A stretch of 64,000 nt of DNA from Arthrobacter cupressi (GTDB taxonomy: Bacteria > Actinomycetota > Actinomycetes > Actinomycetales > Micrococcaceae): NCBI RefSeq assembly GCF_900099975.1, contig NZ_FNEI01000003.1, positions 62,001 to 126,000 of the forward strand, written 5' to 3'. Of the stretch, positions 17,955 to 26,684 are shown one piece after another. The position numbers and the translations under genes were made by a program. Each line of letters begins with the position of its first letter. Positions within the stretch are counted from its first letter, which is position 1. The notes beneath the pieces were generated by a model that saw only the letters and a list, made by a program, of their open reading frames with translations, searched no databases and was not told the DNA's origin.

Positions 17955-17995
17955 ACGGGCACGGCGGATCAATCCGCCGTGCCCGTTCCTTTTTG
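17955..17995 (+). terminator. intrinsic terminator of the ABC importer operon
   Basis: A perfect 15-bp stem (ACGGGCACGGCGGAT and complement, 17955-17969 with 17972-17986) with a very short loop, followed by TCCTTTTT. It lies 15 bp beyond the stop of the binding-protein gene. Confidence 0.9.
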
Positions 17996-18061
17996 GCACA
18001 CTGTGGCAGCTGTCCCGCCTGCCTACAGTCACGTGGGATCAACGAAATGGAGAACGCAGGC

Positions 18062-20992
18062 ATGCCCAAGAGCGACGACGCAGTGATGGCCACGTTGTTG
18101 GAACGGCTCCGGACATCGGGAATCGACGTGGATGACTCTCCGCGAAGGCGCTCCGAGTACTCGTACGACGCATCCAACTATCGCGTGCGACCCGCTGCCG
18201 TGGCGTTCCCCAGGAACGTCGACGACGTGCGGACCGTGATGCGCGCATGCTCGGCTTCCGGGGTTCCGACCACTGCCCGCGGCGGCGGAACTTCGATGGC
18301 CGGAAACGCGATAGGCGAGGGCCTGGTAATCGATACTTCACGGTGGATGACAGCGGTAGGGACGCTCGACGCCGGTCACCGTGCGGTTTGGGTCGACGCA
18401 GGGGTCGTCCTGGGTGAGCTGCGTGCCCACGTTGAAAGGGCCACGCAAGGCGAGCTGACATTTGCCCCCGATCCTTCATCCCAGACACGGGCCACCATCG
18501 GCGGGTCCATTGGAAACGATGCGTGCGGAAACCACTCCGTGGCGTACGGACGCATGACCCACCACGTGCAGGAATTGGAACTCGTAACGGCCGACGGCGC
18601 CTACCTCAGGGCTGGCCGGGAATTCCTGCGCGCTGTCGATGAAACGGACGCCCACTCGGTTGGCCGGGCCGAGGAAATCCTGTTGGAACTCAGGTCACTG
18701 GTACAGGCCAATCTCGCGCCTATCCGCGTCGAGTTGCAGACCATTCCCCGCCAGGTCTCCGGTTACCACCTCGGACATCTGCTTCCCGAGCACGGCTTCG
18801 ACGTCGCCGGCGCACTGGCAGGCAGCGAGGGGACCTGCGCAGTCGTCGTGCGGGCCAAAGTGGGCCTCGTCCGGAAGCCAAAGACAACAGCCTTGCTGTG
18901 CCTCGGCTACGAAGACACCATCGAGTCGGCCCGGGACGTTATGACAATCCTGGGGGCGAAACCAAGCGCAGCCGAAGGCCTGGACGCAGCGATCGTGGAC
19001 ATCATGCGCCACCGCAGGGGAGCAGCCAGCGTAGATTCCCTTCCGCAGGGCAACGCGTTCCTGATGGTCGAATTCTCCGGTGACACCATTACGGAGGCAA
19101 GCGATGACTGCGAACGGTTGCTTGAGAAGCTGCGTGCCGACGGACGGGTGATTGACCACTCGATAGTCACAGAGCCACTGGAACGGGCGAAGCTTTGGCG
19201 GGTCCGGGAAGACGGAGCCGGGCTGTCGTCCCGGCGAATCGACGGTGTTCAGACCTGGCCGGGTTGGGAAGATTCCGCGGTCGCCCCGGAGCGTTTGGCT
19301 GATTACCTGGCCGAGTTGCTCCCCCTCGTGCGGCAGTACGGCTACAGCGCCTTCATGTACGGCCACTTCGGTGCAGGGTGTGTTCACATGCGGCTGGACT
19401 ATGACCTGCGCAGTGAATCGGGACGCAGGAAGTTCGAGGACTTTACGCGGGAGGCCGCGAAGCTGGTAGTGGCCCATGGCGGCTCCCTATCCGGAGAACA
19501 CGGTGACGGGCGGGCCCGGAGTGAACTTCTGGACGTGATGTACTCCGCAGAGGTGGTGGCGCTATTCAAACAATTCAAACGTGTGTGGGACCCGGCGGGC
19601 GTGCTCAACCCCGGGATCATCGTGGATCCCGAGCCGTTTGCCGCATCGCTCGCCCTGGAGGATGTCGCCAGGCCGGGACCAAGCCACGGCGAGCAGGCCG
19701 CGCTCTTGGCTGCCGCCGTCGTGCCTTCCGCTGAGGACAGGACCCTGCTCCCAACGGTGAGCCCGTTTGTTGGCAACACGCACGCCTGCATCGGCGTGGG
19801 GCGCTGCCGGGCTACGGCCGGTGGATTCATGTGCCCGAGCTACCGGGCAACCAAGGATGAGAAAGACTCGACGCGCGGCAGGGCGAGGGTCCTCCAGGAA
19901 CTTACGCGGGTCCAAGGGAGCGGCCGGGATGGCTGGTCAACCCCGGAGGTGCGGGAAGCCTTGGACCTCTGCCTTTCGTGCAAGGCCTGCTCGGCCGACT
20001 GCCCCACGGGCGTCGACATCGCAGAGGCCAAATCGCAGCTTGTCGATGAGTACTACCGCGGGCGCATCCGTCCCTTCACCCATTACTCAATCGGATGGCT
20101 GCCCCGATGGCTGCCGCTGCTGACCAAGGTCGCACCGATTGCCAACGTCGGCACGCGCATCCGTCCCTTCCGGTTCATGGGGGAGCTGCTTGGGGTCAGT
20201 GCCCGACGGCGGCTTCCGGACTTTGCCCGGTCCCGCAGGATCCGCCGGAGCATCCGTGAAGCTGGACTTACCGACGGCGCGCAGGTGCTTCTCTTCATTG
20301 ACAGTTTCACCCGCGCTTTCAGGCCGGAGGTTGTCCCGGCGGCGGCCCGGGTGCTCCGCGACGCCGGCCGCTCGGTGGGATGCACACCGGACGCTTGCTG
20401 CGGGTTGACCTGGATATCCACGGGACAACGTGAAGGTGCCCGGCGCCGGCTCTCGCGGCTGATCACAAGGCTCGACGACGGTACGGACCGGGACATCGTC
20501 GTCCTCGAGCCCAGTTGCGCGGCGACCATCCGCGACGAAGGACCAAAGCTGGTTGGCGGCACGGCAGCGGCCAGAGTAGCAGCGAGGGTGCGTTCTTTCT
20601 CAGTCGCTGTGGATGAAGCCATCAACCGCGGATGGAAGCCGAAAACGGTCCCGCCCCAGGCCGCCGTGCTTCAGACGCACTGCCACGAACATGCTGTTTT
20701 CGGCTCCGGCGCCCAGAAGCGGGTGCTGGAAGCGTGGGGCGTCCCGACCATTGTGGAATCGTCTTCATGCTGCGGGGTGGCGGGAAACTTTGGTTTCGAG
20801 GCAGAGCACTTCGACGTGTCGATGAAGGTGGCTGAACACTCCATCATTCCTGCCCTTGGCGGGGGAGGCAGGGAGGCCTTGGTGCTCACCGACGGATTCA
20901 GTTGCGCAATGCAGGTTTCCCAGGTCGACGCCCAGCGCGAGAGCCAGCATTTGGCCATCGCTTTGGACCCGGAGAGCACCTGCGGCGCCTGA
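18062..20992 (+). CDS. FAD-linked oxidase / Fe-S CCG-domain fusion, D-2-hydroxyacid dehydrogenase (YdiJ-like)
   Basis: A 976-residue protein that joins a GlcD-like FAD oxidase to a GlcF-like iron-sulfur/CCG half, as in YdiJ-type D-2-hydroxyacid dehydrogenases. The FAD-binding part contains TTARGGGTSMAG near residue 80, and GEHGDGRARSELL near residue 480 is the FAD-oxidase C-terminal signature. Two 4Fe-4S motifs follow (CIGVGRC...C near 575-590 and CLSCKACSADCPTG near 637-650). CCG domains show DACCGL near 779 and SSCCGVAGN near 902. It would oxidise a D-2-hydroxyacid such as D-lactate or D-2-hydroxyglutarate and pass electrons to the membrane chain. GGAG precedes ATG 18062 by nine bases. Confidence 0.9.
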   Translation: MPKSDDAVMATLLERLRTSGIDVDDSPRRRSEYSYDASNYRVRPAAVAFPRNVDDVRTVMRACSASGVPTTARGGGTSMAGNAIGEGLVIDTSRWMTAVGTLDAGHRAVWVDAGVVLGELRAHVERATQGELTFAPDPSSQTRATIGGSIGNDACGNHSVAYGRMTHHVQELELVTADGAYLRAGREFLRAVDETDAHSVGRAEEILLELRSLVQANLAPIRVELQTIPRQVSGYHLGHLLPEHGFDVAGALAGSEGTCAVVVRAKVGLVRKPKTTALLCLGYEDTIESARDVMTILGAKPSAAEGLDAAIVDIMRHRRGAASVDSLPQGNAFLMVEFSGDTITEASDDCERLLEKLRADGRVIDHSIVTEPLERAKLWRVREDGAGLSSRRIDGVQTWPGWEDSAVAPERLADYLAELLPLVRQYGYSAFMYGHFGAGCVHMRLDYDLRSESGRRKFEDFTREAAKLVVAHGGSLSGEHGDGRARSELLDVMYSAEVVALFKQFKRVWDPAGVLNPGIIVDPEPFAASLALEDVARPGPSHGEQAALLAAAVVPSAEDRTLLPTVSPFVGNTHACIGVGRCRATAGGFMCPSYRATKDEKDSTRGRARVLQELTRVQGSGRDGWSTPEVREALDLCLSCKACSADCPTGVDIAEAKSQLVDEYYRGRIRPFTHYSIGWLPRWLPLLTKVAPIANVGTRIRPFRFMGELLGVSARRRLPDFARSRRIRRSIREAGLTDGAQVLLFIDSFTRAFRPEVVPAAARVLRDAGRSVGCTPDACCGLTWISTGQREGARRRLSRLITRLDDGTDRDIVVLEPSCAATIRDEGPKLVGGTAAARVAARVRSFSVAVDEAINRGWKPKTVPPQAAVLQTHCHEHAVFGSGAQKRVLEAWGVPTIVESSSCCGVAGNFGFEAEHFDVSMKVAEHSIIPALGGGGREALVLTDGFSCAMQVSQVDAQRESQHLAIALDPESTCGA

Positions 20993-21001
20993 GACCGGCG
21001 G

Positions 21002-21018
21002 TGTCTCAAAATGACACG
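21002..21018. promoter_or_regulatory. imperfect operator TGTCTCA-N3-TGACACG
   Basis: The left half is identical to the site at 8147; the right half keeps five of seven positions. It starts 10 bp after the stop of the FAD/Fe-S dehydrogenase and about 70 bp before the small open frame at 21089, so it could serve that gene. Confidence 0.35.
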
Positions 21019-21088
21019 GTCGGCGCCCATCTCAGGGACACATGCTGGAAGTACCCAATAGCCCGACTACTTCTTGAGAGTGATCTCG

Positions 21089-21286
21089 ATGATGAACAGG
21101 AAGCTCGCACAAGGACGCCACGTTGAATGGTTGCGGGCATCGGCACACTGTAACGAGACGGACCTTGGCGAGCGGACTGACTATCAGTCGAAGCGCTCCG
21201 GCAAGGTGGTCCACCGCCTCCGCCAGGACATGGCGGAGGGCCGGGACTTCAGTGACGCCACGCCCTGGCCGTATCCGGGCTCATAA
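21089..21286 (+). CDS. small hypothetical protein, 65 residues
   Basis: A short open frame with tandem ATG starts (21089, 21092), GC-rich third positions and a GAGAG stretch eight bases upstream. The protein is rich in charged residues (GKVVHRLRQDMAEGRDFSD) and ends in ATPWPYPGS. I do not recognise the family. The codon bias and the upstream palindrome half-site support a real gene, but no domain or catalytic motif is visible. It occupies part of the 411-bp gap between the FAD dehydrogenase and the TetR gene. Confidence 0.45.
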   Translation: MMNRKLAQGRHVEWLRASAHCNETDLGERTDYQSKRSGKVVHRLRQDMAEGRDFSDATPWPYPGS

Positions 21287-21356
21287 CTCCTGAACTGCGG
21301 GCCGTGGCGCTTGGACGGGGCACTGAGTCCAAGCGTCACGGTCCGCTACTTTTGTC

Positions 21357-21370
21357 CTAACGATCGTTAG
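21357..21370. promoter_or_regulatory. TetR-type operator CTAACGATCGTTAG
   Basis: A perfect 14-bp palindrome 33 bp upstream of the TetR-family gene at 21404. A nearly identical box lies at 22150 before the permease, which points to autoregulation together with control of the downstream operon. Confidence 0.7.
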
Positions 21371-21403
21371 TTACAATTGGCATAGCCCCCACCGGTCAGT
21401 TGA

Positions 21404-22078
21404 ATGGATGAAATGAACCTGTCGCCTCGCGAGCGTGCAAATGCCGCTGTCAGGGAGTTCCTGTCGAGTCGCGACTGGTCCGCCCAGACCCCGGCGCGTC
21501 GTCGCATCCTGGCAGCGTTTCTGCAGCTCGCCACCACGCGGGGTTTCGATTCGGTGACCATGCGGACGTTGGGCCGCGAACTGGATATGAAGGCACCGAG
21601 CATCTACTCAAGCTTCCCTCAAGGCAAAGACGAGATTGTCGCCGAGTCTCTCCGTTGGTTTACCCACACCTTTGCCCGCGACCTCCTGGCTGGCGCCGAA
21701 GAGGCCAAATCGCCGGAGGAGTACTGGGCTGCGCTTGTTCGTTTTCATTTGGCCCAGCAGCTCCAACGGCCGGAAGCCGACCTCTGGGACCTCCTCGTTG
21801 CTACGGACAAGGTGGCGCGCTTTCTCGCTGACGAGGTCCGCGATGAAGTCGGACTGTGGATGGGCCTGCACGCGGACATGTACGCTGCGGCTGCCGAAGA
21901 AATGGGCTACGAGCTTCCTGTCCGAACCACCAAGGTGATTTTCACGCTTTTGGACGGCGCCGGGCGATGGGCCGGCTGGAGCGGCAGCGACGATGATCTC
22001 GCTGAGCTGCTGGACCACACGGTTGCACTGACGCGCTCAATTCTCGAAGTCGGCAGCGGCAGCCGGACTCTGGCCTAA
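21404..22078 (+). CDS. TetR/AcrR family transcriptional regulator
   Basis: A 224-residue repressor-type protein. The N-terminal helix-turn-helix lies at about residues 27-75, with TRGFDSVTMRTLGRELDMKAPSIYSSF showing the usual TetR pattern. The rest is a helical ligand-binding domain of unknown specificity. No strong ribosome site precedes ATG 21404; ATG 21413 is an alternative. Matching palindromes before this gene and before the permease at 22250 identify the probable target. The permease/SDR/SDR set downstream is likely its regulon. Confidence 0.9.
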   Translation: MDEMNLSPRERANAAVREFLSSRDWSAQTPARRRILAAFLQLATTRGFDSVTMRTLGRELDMKAPSIYSSFPQGKDEIVAESLRWFTHTFARDLLAGAEEAKSPEEYWAALVRFHLAQQLQRPEADLWDLLVATDKVARFLADEVRDEVGLWMGLHADMYAAAAEEMGYELPVRTTKVIFTLLDGAGRWAGWSGSDDDLAELLDHTVALTRSILEVGSGSRTLA

Positions 22079-22149
22079 CCCTTCGCCGAATCACTCCGTG
22101 CAGTCCGAAATTTGTGCGACCCGAAATTTGCACGGCAACTATTGCCTAA

Positions 22150-22163
22150 CTAACGCTCGTTAG
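22150..22163. promoter_or_regulatory. TetR-type operator CTAACGCTCGTTAG
   Basis: Six bases on each side are symmetric and only the two central bases differ from a perfect palindrome. It lies 87 bp before the permease start and matches the box upstream of the TetR gene. Confidence 0.7.
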
Positions 22164-22249
22164 CCTAATGTCTTCGCTAGGTCCGTTGATGTGCCTGCAG
22201 GAAATCTCGACCTACCCAATTCCCTGACGTAGTTCGATAGGAACCGAAA

Positions 22250-23731
22250 ATGAGCCAACACATAAGTGCCGAACGCGATGAGTCGGCACCTCCAAGCACC
22301 AAATCGACCACCGAGCTTCGTGGTCAACTCGGGGTAGGAAGCATCCTTTTCTCCGTGGTCGCATGGGCGGCCCCTCTGCTCGTCGTTGTGGGCCTCATGC
22401 CGTCGATGATTGCTTTCGGGGGGAGCGGCATAATCGCTGCCCTTGCCGTTTCGACAGTCATATTGCTCCTGTTCTCGGTGGGTTATGCGGCCGTCACGAG
22501 ATACGTAGAACGCCCGGGGGCCTTTTACGCTTACATCACGGCCGGACTCGGGAAGGACGTGGGCCTCGGCGGAGCCTTCCTGGCCATGTCGGGATACCTT
22601 GTGCTTCTGCTGTCCACGTGGGCCGCCTTCGGGGTGTACGGCCGGCAACTCGTTGTTGACACCTTCCACGGCCCGGACTTGCCTTGGTATCTCTATGGCA
22701 TCGCCGGGGCGGGTCTGGCAGGCGTGGCTGCCTACCGAAAGATCGAGTTTTCCGCCAAGACCCTTGGTGTTGCCCTGATCCTCGAGGTTGTGCTCGTTCT
22801 CGTCTTCAACTTGAGGGTCTTTTTCGACGGCGGACCGGACGGACCGCCGCTGAAAGCCCTGTCCTGGGACGGCGCGAGTACCGGGAACTTTGGTCTGGTC
22901 CTGTTATTCGCGATGCTGTGCTTTGGTGGCTTCGAATCATCGGCCATCTATCGCGAGGAGGCCAAGGACCCCAACAAGACGATACCTAGGGCCACATATG
23001 TTGCCGTTGTCCTCATTGGCGTCTTCTACCTTGTGGCGGCCTGGGCCATGCTGACCGCACTCGGCTCAGAAGGAGTCGCGGATGCGCGGGCCGGGGGCGC
23101 CGTCGCTTCGATGTTTGGCGACCTTGCCGCCGCATACGTCGGAAACGTCGTACCGGGCATCATCAACGTCCTGGTGATCTCCTCGACGTTTGCTTGCCTG
23201 CTTGCCCAGCACAATGCCGTGGCACGATACGCCTACTCGCTTGGAAAGGACGGGGTGCTGCCGCGCACACTCGGAGTTGCGCATGCCAGGCACCACTCAC
23301 CGTTCGTTGCCTCACTCATTGTCAGCGCCCTCGAAGTTGCGGCCGTGGTGATCATCGCTGCGGCTACAGCACTTGATTCAGCCGGCACTGACGCGTTCAC
23401 CGTCTATATCCGGCTCAACGGACTCGGCGCCATCGTTGTCGTCGCGCTCCTGGTCCTGGTTTCCGCGGCCGTACTCGCTTACTTCAAAGTCCACAAAGTG
23501 CCCGGCCGGGGCGTCTGGAAGACAACAATAGCCCCGGGAATTGCCCTGGCAAGTTTGGGCGCAGTACTCATTCTCAGCTTCGTAAACGTTGATGCACTCA
23601 TCGGCGCCGGGTTCCTCGCTTCTTTGTCGTTCACGCTCTTCATCCCGCTGGTCTGGGTGGGCGGCATCGCCTACGCACGCTGGTTGAAGAAGTCGAAGCC
23701 TGCTGTCTACGAAAAAATCGGGCGCCAATAA
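22250..23731 (+). CDS. APC superfamily permease, paralogue 3
   Basis: A 493-residue membrane transporter with about 12 helices. GAFYAYITAGLGKDVGLGG and FESSAIYREEAKDPNKTIPRA align with the permeases at 5305 and 12010. The gene is preceded by a TetR box, in contrast to paralogue 2, which has the TGTCYCA-type site. The SDR at 23776 starts 45 bp after its stop and a second SDR follows, forming a probable operon in which the permease imports a hydroxylated or keto substrate for these dehydrogenases. Confidence 0.88.
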   Translation: MSQHISAERDESAPPSTKSTTELRGQLGVGSILFSVVAWAAPLLVVVGLMPSMIAFGGSGIIAALAVSTVILLLFSVGYAAVTRYVERPGAFYAYITAGLGKDVGLGGAFLAMSGYLVLLLSTWAAFGVYGRQLVVDTFHGPDLPWYLYGIAGAGLAGVAAYRKIEFSAKTLGVALILEVVLVLVFNLRVFFDGGPDGPPLKALSWDGASTGNFGLVLLFAMLCFGGFESSAIYREEAKDPNKTIPRATYVAVVLIGVFYLVAAWAMLTALGSEGVADARAGGAVASMFGDLAAAYVGNVVPGIINVLVISSTFACLLAQHNAVARYAYSLGKDGVLPRTLGVAHARHHSPFVASLIVSALEVAAVVIIAAATALDSAGTDAFTVYIRLNGLGAIVVVALLVLVSAAVLAYFKVHKVPGRGVWKTTIAPGIALASLGAVLILSFVNVDALIGAGFLASLSFTLFIPLVWVGGIAYARWLKKSKPAVYEKIGRQ

Positions 23732-23775
23732 TCGCTCCGTGAGGAATCCACACATAACAACTCAGAAGGAAAAAC

Positions 23776-24525
23776 ATGACACATCGCCTCGCCGGCAAGA
23801 TTGCAGTTCTCAGCGGTGGAGCAAGCGGCATGGGCGTCACCCACACGCGCCGATTGATTCGCGAAGGGGCCCGGGTCATCTCGTTCGACCTCAATGAGGG
23901 TGCGGGGCCCGACCTCGTTGACGAACTGGGCGAAGACAAATTGCTCTTCCTTCGCGGAGACGTGAGGAAAGCCGAGGACTGGGAGCGCGTAGTGGCCGCC
24001 GGCCGCCAGCGCTTCGGCATCCCGAACGTGCTGATCAACAACGCCGGGATCTCACCTTTGCAATCACTGGAAAAAGTTTCCGAGGAGGACTACCGCCGGG
24101 TGATTGATATCAACCAGGTCGGCACTTTCCTGGGAATGCGCGCTCTGGTTCCATCCTTGCGCGAGGCTGGTGGTGGATCGGTTATCAACATCGCCTCGAC
24201 TGCCGCGCTGGTGGCCTTTGCCGACTTGTTTCCCTATGTTGCATCGAAATGGGCGGTGCGGGGGATGACGAAAGCCGCTGCACTGGAACTGGCCAGGGAC
24301 GGCGTCCGCGTGAACGCGATTTGCCCGGGAGACACAGACACCCCGATGATTCGCGCGATTGCTGACACTCCGTCAGGTGCGCTGCCACCCACCGACGACC
24401 TGCCCTTCAAGAGATGGGCGCAGCCTGAAGAGATCAGTGCCGCCGTCGTTTTCCTCGCCTCGGATGAATCGTCCTACATGAGTGGCGGCGAACTTGTCAT
24501 CGATGGCGCCTACACCGCCCAGTAG
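23776..24525 (+). CDS. SDR family oxidoreductase (tandem copy A)
   Basis: A 249-residue short-chain dehydrogenase with SGGASGMG as cofactor motif, LINNAGIS, and the catalytic YVASKWAVRGM. AGAAGGA lies before ATG 23776. It is clearly homologous along its whole length to the next gene at 24550, including the segments SKWAVRGMTKAAALEL and SDESSYMSGG. The family includes hydroxysteroid and secondary-alcohol dehydrogenases, but the substrate here is unknown. Confidence 0.9.
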   Translation: MTHRLAGKIAVLSGGASGMGVTHTRRLIREGARVISFDLNEGAGPDLVDELGEDKLLFLRGDVRKAEDWERVVAAGRQRFGIPNVLINNAGISPLQSLEKVSEEDYRRVIDINQVGTFLGMRALVPSLREAGGGSVINIASTAALVAFADLFPYVASKWAVRGMTKAAALELARDGVRVNAICPGDTDTPMIRAIADTPSGALPPTDDLPFKRWAQPEEISAAVVFLASDESSYMSGGELVIDGAYTAQ

Positions 24526-24549
24526 TCCTTGGGCAGAAAGGTCAATCAA

Positions 24550-25293
24550 GTGGATCGAGTTAAGGACAAGATCGCGATCGTGAGCGGTGCCGGAAGCGGC
24601 ATGGGCCTCGAACATGTGCGAGCACTCGTTCGGGAGGGCGCACGGGTAGTGGGCTTTGACGTTGCCGTCGGGGAGGGGCCCGCGCTGGTTGATGAGCTTG
24701 GCGCAGACCGGTTCCATTTTCTCGCTCAACGGACGGTCACCTCGGCGTCAGACTGGGCTGACGTTGTCCGTGAATGCGAGATCACGCACGGGGCACCGAA
24801 TGTTCTGGTCAACAACGCGGGAATCTTTCGATCGACCCGCGTTGAGAGCGTCAGTGAACGGGACTATCGGACGGTCATCGAGGTCAACCAAGTGGGGCCG
24901 TTTCTCGGAATGCGAGCTGTCATCCCGGCGATGCGGTATGCAGGCGGGGGCTCCATCATCAACATCTGTTCCACGTCCGGCCTTGTGGCCTTCGAAGACA
25001 ACTTTGCCTATGTGGCTTCGAAGTGGGCGGTGCGGGGAATGACGAAGGCGGCTGCACTCGAGTTGGCGGCGGACGGCATCCGCGTCAACGCTGTTTGCCC
25101 CGGTGAGACGGAAACACCGATGCTGCTCAACAGTTCTGAACCTGGAACTGCGTTGCCGCCGGAGAGCTTCCCCTTTGGACGGTGGGCCCGCCCTGAGGAG
25201 ATAGCGTCCGCTGTGCTATTCCTCGCTTCAGACGAAGCGTCCTACATGAGCGGCAGTGAGGTCGTAGTCGACGGGGCATATACCGCCGCGTAG
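24550..25293 (+). CDS. SDR family oxidoreductase (tandem copy B)
   Basis: A 247-residue short-chain dehydrogenase with SGAGSGMG, LVNNAGIF and the catalytic YVASKWAVRGM. GTG 24550 is chosen because AAAGG lies eight bases upstream; TTG 24529 would give a seven-residue extension without a ribosome site. The gap to copy A is only 24 bp. The two enzymes probably arose by local duplication and may act on successive or opposite stereochemical steps of the same pathway; that is inference. Confidence 0.9.
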   Translation: MDRVKDKIAIVSGAGSGMGLEHVRALVREGARVVGFDVAVGEGPALVDELGADRFHFLAQRTVTSASDWADVVRECEITHGAPNVLVNNAGIFRSTRVESVSERDYRTVIEVNQVGPFLGMRAVIPAMRYAGGGSIINICSTSGLVAFEDNFAYVASKWAVRGMTKAAALELAADGIRVNAVCPGETETPMLLNSSEPGTALPPESFPFGRWARPEEIASAVLFLASDEASYMSGSEVVVDGAYTAA

Positions 25294-25317
25294 TCTGCGG
25301 GCCCCGGGCGACACAAA

Positions 25318-25363
25318 AAGCAGCCCCGGCAACACGGGAAATCCCGCGTTGCCGGGGCTGCTT
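25318..25363. terminator. bidirectional terminator between convergent genes
   Basis: A long inverted repeat with about 21 paired bases and one mismatch: AAGCAGCCCCGGCAAC pairs with GTTGCCGGGGCTGCTT, and CGGGA with TCCCG inside. A-rich DNA on the left (ACAAAAAG) gives a T-run for the minus-strand gene. Confidence 0.85.
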
Positions 25364-25378
25364 CCGCACCCCAAAAAA

Positions 25379-26371
25379 CTACTTCTTAGGCAGCCCCGGC
25401 GGGTTCAGCTCAGACTTAGCGATCGCCTCCGAAGACAAGCCCCAGCGGTCCAGGATCTTTCCGTAGGTCCCGTTCTTAATGAGCGAATTCAGGGCGGCCT
25501 GCGCCGCCACCGCCAACCCGTTGCCCTTCTTCGTCGTAAACGCGATGTCGGCCTTCAGCGGCCAACCGCCGTTGACGGTGCCCACCTGCTTGGTCTTGCC
25601 GTCCTTCGCCGCCTTGTACGCAGCCCCCGCGTTCGGGCCGAAGGTCAGGTCCGCACGGCCCGACTGGATCGCCAGCGATGAGGCGGAGTCGTCGTCGTAA
25701 TACTGGAACTCGACCGGCGGCAAACCCGCCGCCCGGTTCTCCTCGTCCCAGCGCACCAGGATCGCCTCCTGGTTGGTGCCCGAGCCCACGATCACCCGCT
25801 TGCCCGCCACATCCTTCGCTTCCTTCACGGAGCCAATCGGCGAGTCGCTCTTCGCGTAGAAGCCCAGGAGGTCGGTGCGGTAGGTGGCGAAGTCGAACTT
25901 CTCCTTGCGCGCCTCGGTGACCGTGACGTTGGAGAGCACGGCCTCGTACTTGGAGGACTCGATGCCCAGCGGCCAGTCCGCCCACGCGACCGGCAGCACC
26001 TCGACCTTGAGGCCCAGGGTCTCGCCCACCGCATACGCCAGGTCCACTTCGTTGCCGATGAGCGTTTTGTTGTCCGTGGCGAACAGGCTCAGCGGCGCGG
26101 TGCCGCCCGTGGTGACCACGGTCAGCTTGCCGTCCGCCTTGACGGCCTCCGGAACCAGCGCTGCTGCCGCAGCATCCGCGGAGACCGGGAAGCGGTCCTG
26201 CTGGGGGCTGAGGTTGAAGGTCTTGCCGCCAATGGTCGCAGCGGACGACGACGGCGCTGCCGCCCCCGCTCCCTGTGCCGCGGCGCCGGGGTCGGAGCAG
26301 GCCGCGAGTCCGAGTGCTGCTGCTGCCGTAAGGACCAGGGCGGAGCCCTTGGTGAAGGCCGAAATAGCCAT
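25379..26371 (-). CDS. amino-acid-type ABC transporter substrate-binding lipoprotein (SBP_bac_3), orphan
   Basis: A 330-residue extracellular binding protein. The signal peptide MAISAFTKGS... ends in the lipobox LAAC (cysteine about residue 25), followed by an Ala-rich linker. The mature protein has the family-3 solute-binding pattern, with GNEVDLAYAVGETLGLKVE and FDFATYRTDLLGFYAK. ATG 26371 is preceded by AGAGG; a longer frame to 26515 would precede the signal peptide and is not credible. No permease or ATPase gene lies next to it, so it must use transporter parts encoded elsewhere. Confidence 0.88.
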   Translation of the reverse strand: MAISAFTKGSALVLTAAAALGLAACSDPGAAAQGAGAAAPSSSAATIGGKTFNLSPQQDRFPVSADAAAAALVPEAVKADGKLTVVTTGGTAPLSLFATDNKTLIGNEVDLAYAVGETLGLKVEVLPVAWADWPLGIESSKYEAVLSNVTVTEARKEKFDFATYRTDLLGFYAKSDSPIGSVKEAKDVAGKRVIVGSGTNQEAILVRWDEENRAAGLPPVEFQYYDDDSASSLAIQSGRADLTFGPNAGAAYKAAKDGKTKQVGTVNGGWPLKADIAFTTKKGNGLAVAAQAALNSLIKNGTYGKILDRWGLSSEAIAKSELNPPGLPKK

Positions 26372-26684
26372 GGGATACCTCTGAGTTTCTGCTGAACGGA
26401 TGCTTGTCGGTGCAACTATCCGGCAGCCAAAACTACCGGTCAAAGCCGTGTGAAACCCTTGGATACAGGGCGAAACCGGGCTTAACAGCAGGTCCGGAAA
26501 GGTCACATTCGCCACCGCCCCTCACACGGAAACCAAGTAGTGCGGCGAAATAAACACCGCAAAAGACAGGTACCCGGCGGGGAAAGACGAGTGGGCATTA
26601 CGCGTGTGCCCTGCATGGGCCCAGACCTACCGTGGGACAACGCTGCGGCCGCGGGGGCTGCAAAAGTCTGGGGAGGCAATCACC
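26372..26684. other. divergent intergenic region, no gene seen
   Basis: About 310 bp between the starts of the binding lipoprotein (minus) and the repeat protein (plus). It should hold both promoters. Apart from the GGGAGG ribosome site at 26671-26676 I see no clear palindrome, RNA gene or conserved small frame in it. Confidence 0.5.

Noticed and set aside
17994..18008. TGGCACA-N-TGTGGCA before the FAD/Fe-S dehydrogenase as an operator
   Set aside because: The one-base spacing and the asymmetry do not match the 7-3-7 family, and it adjoins the terminator T-run.
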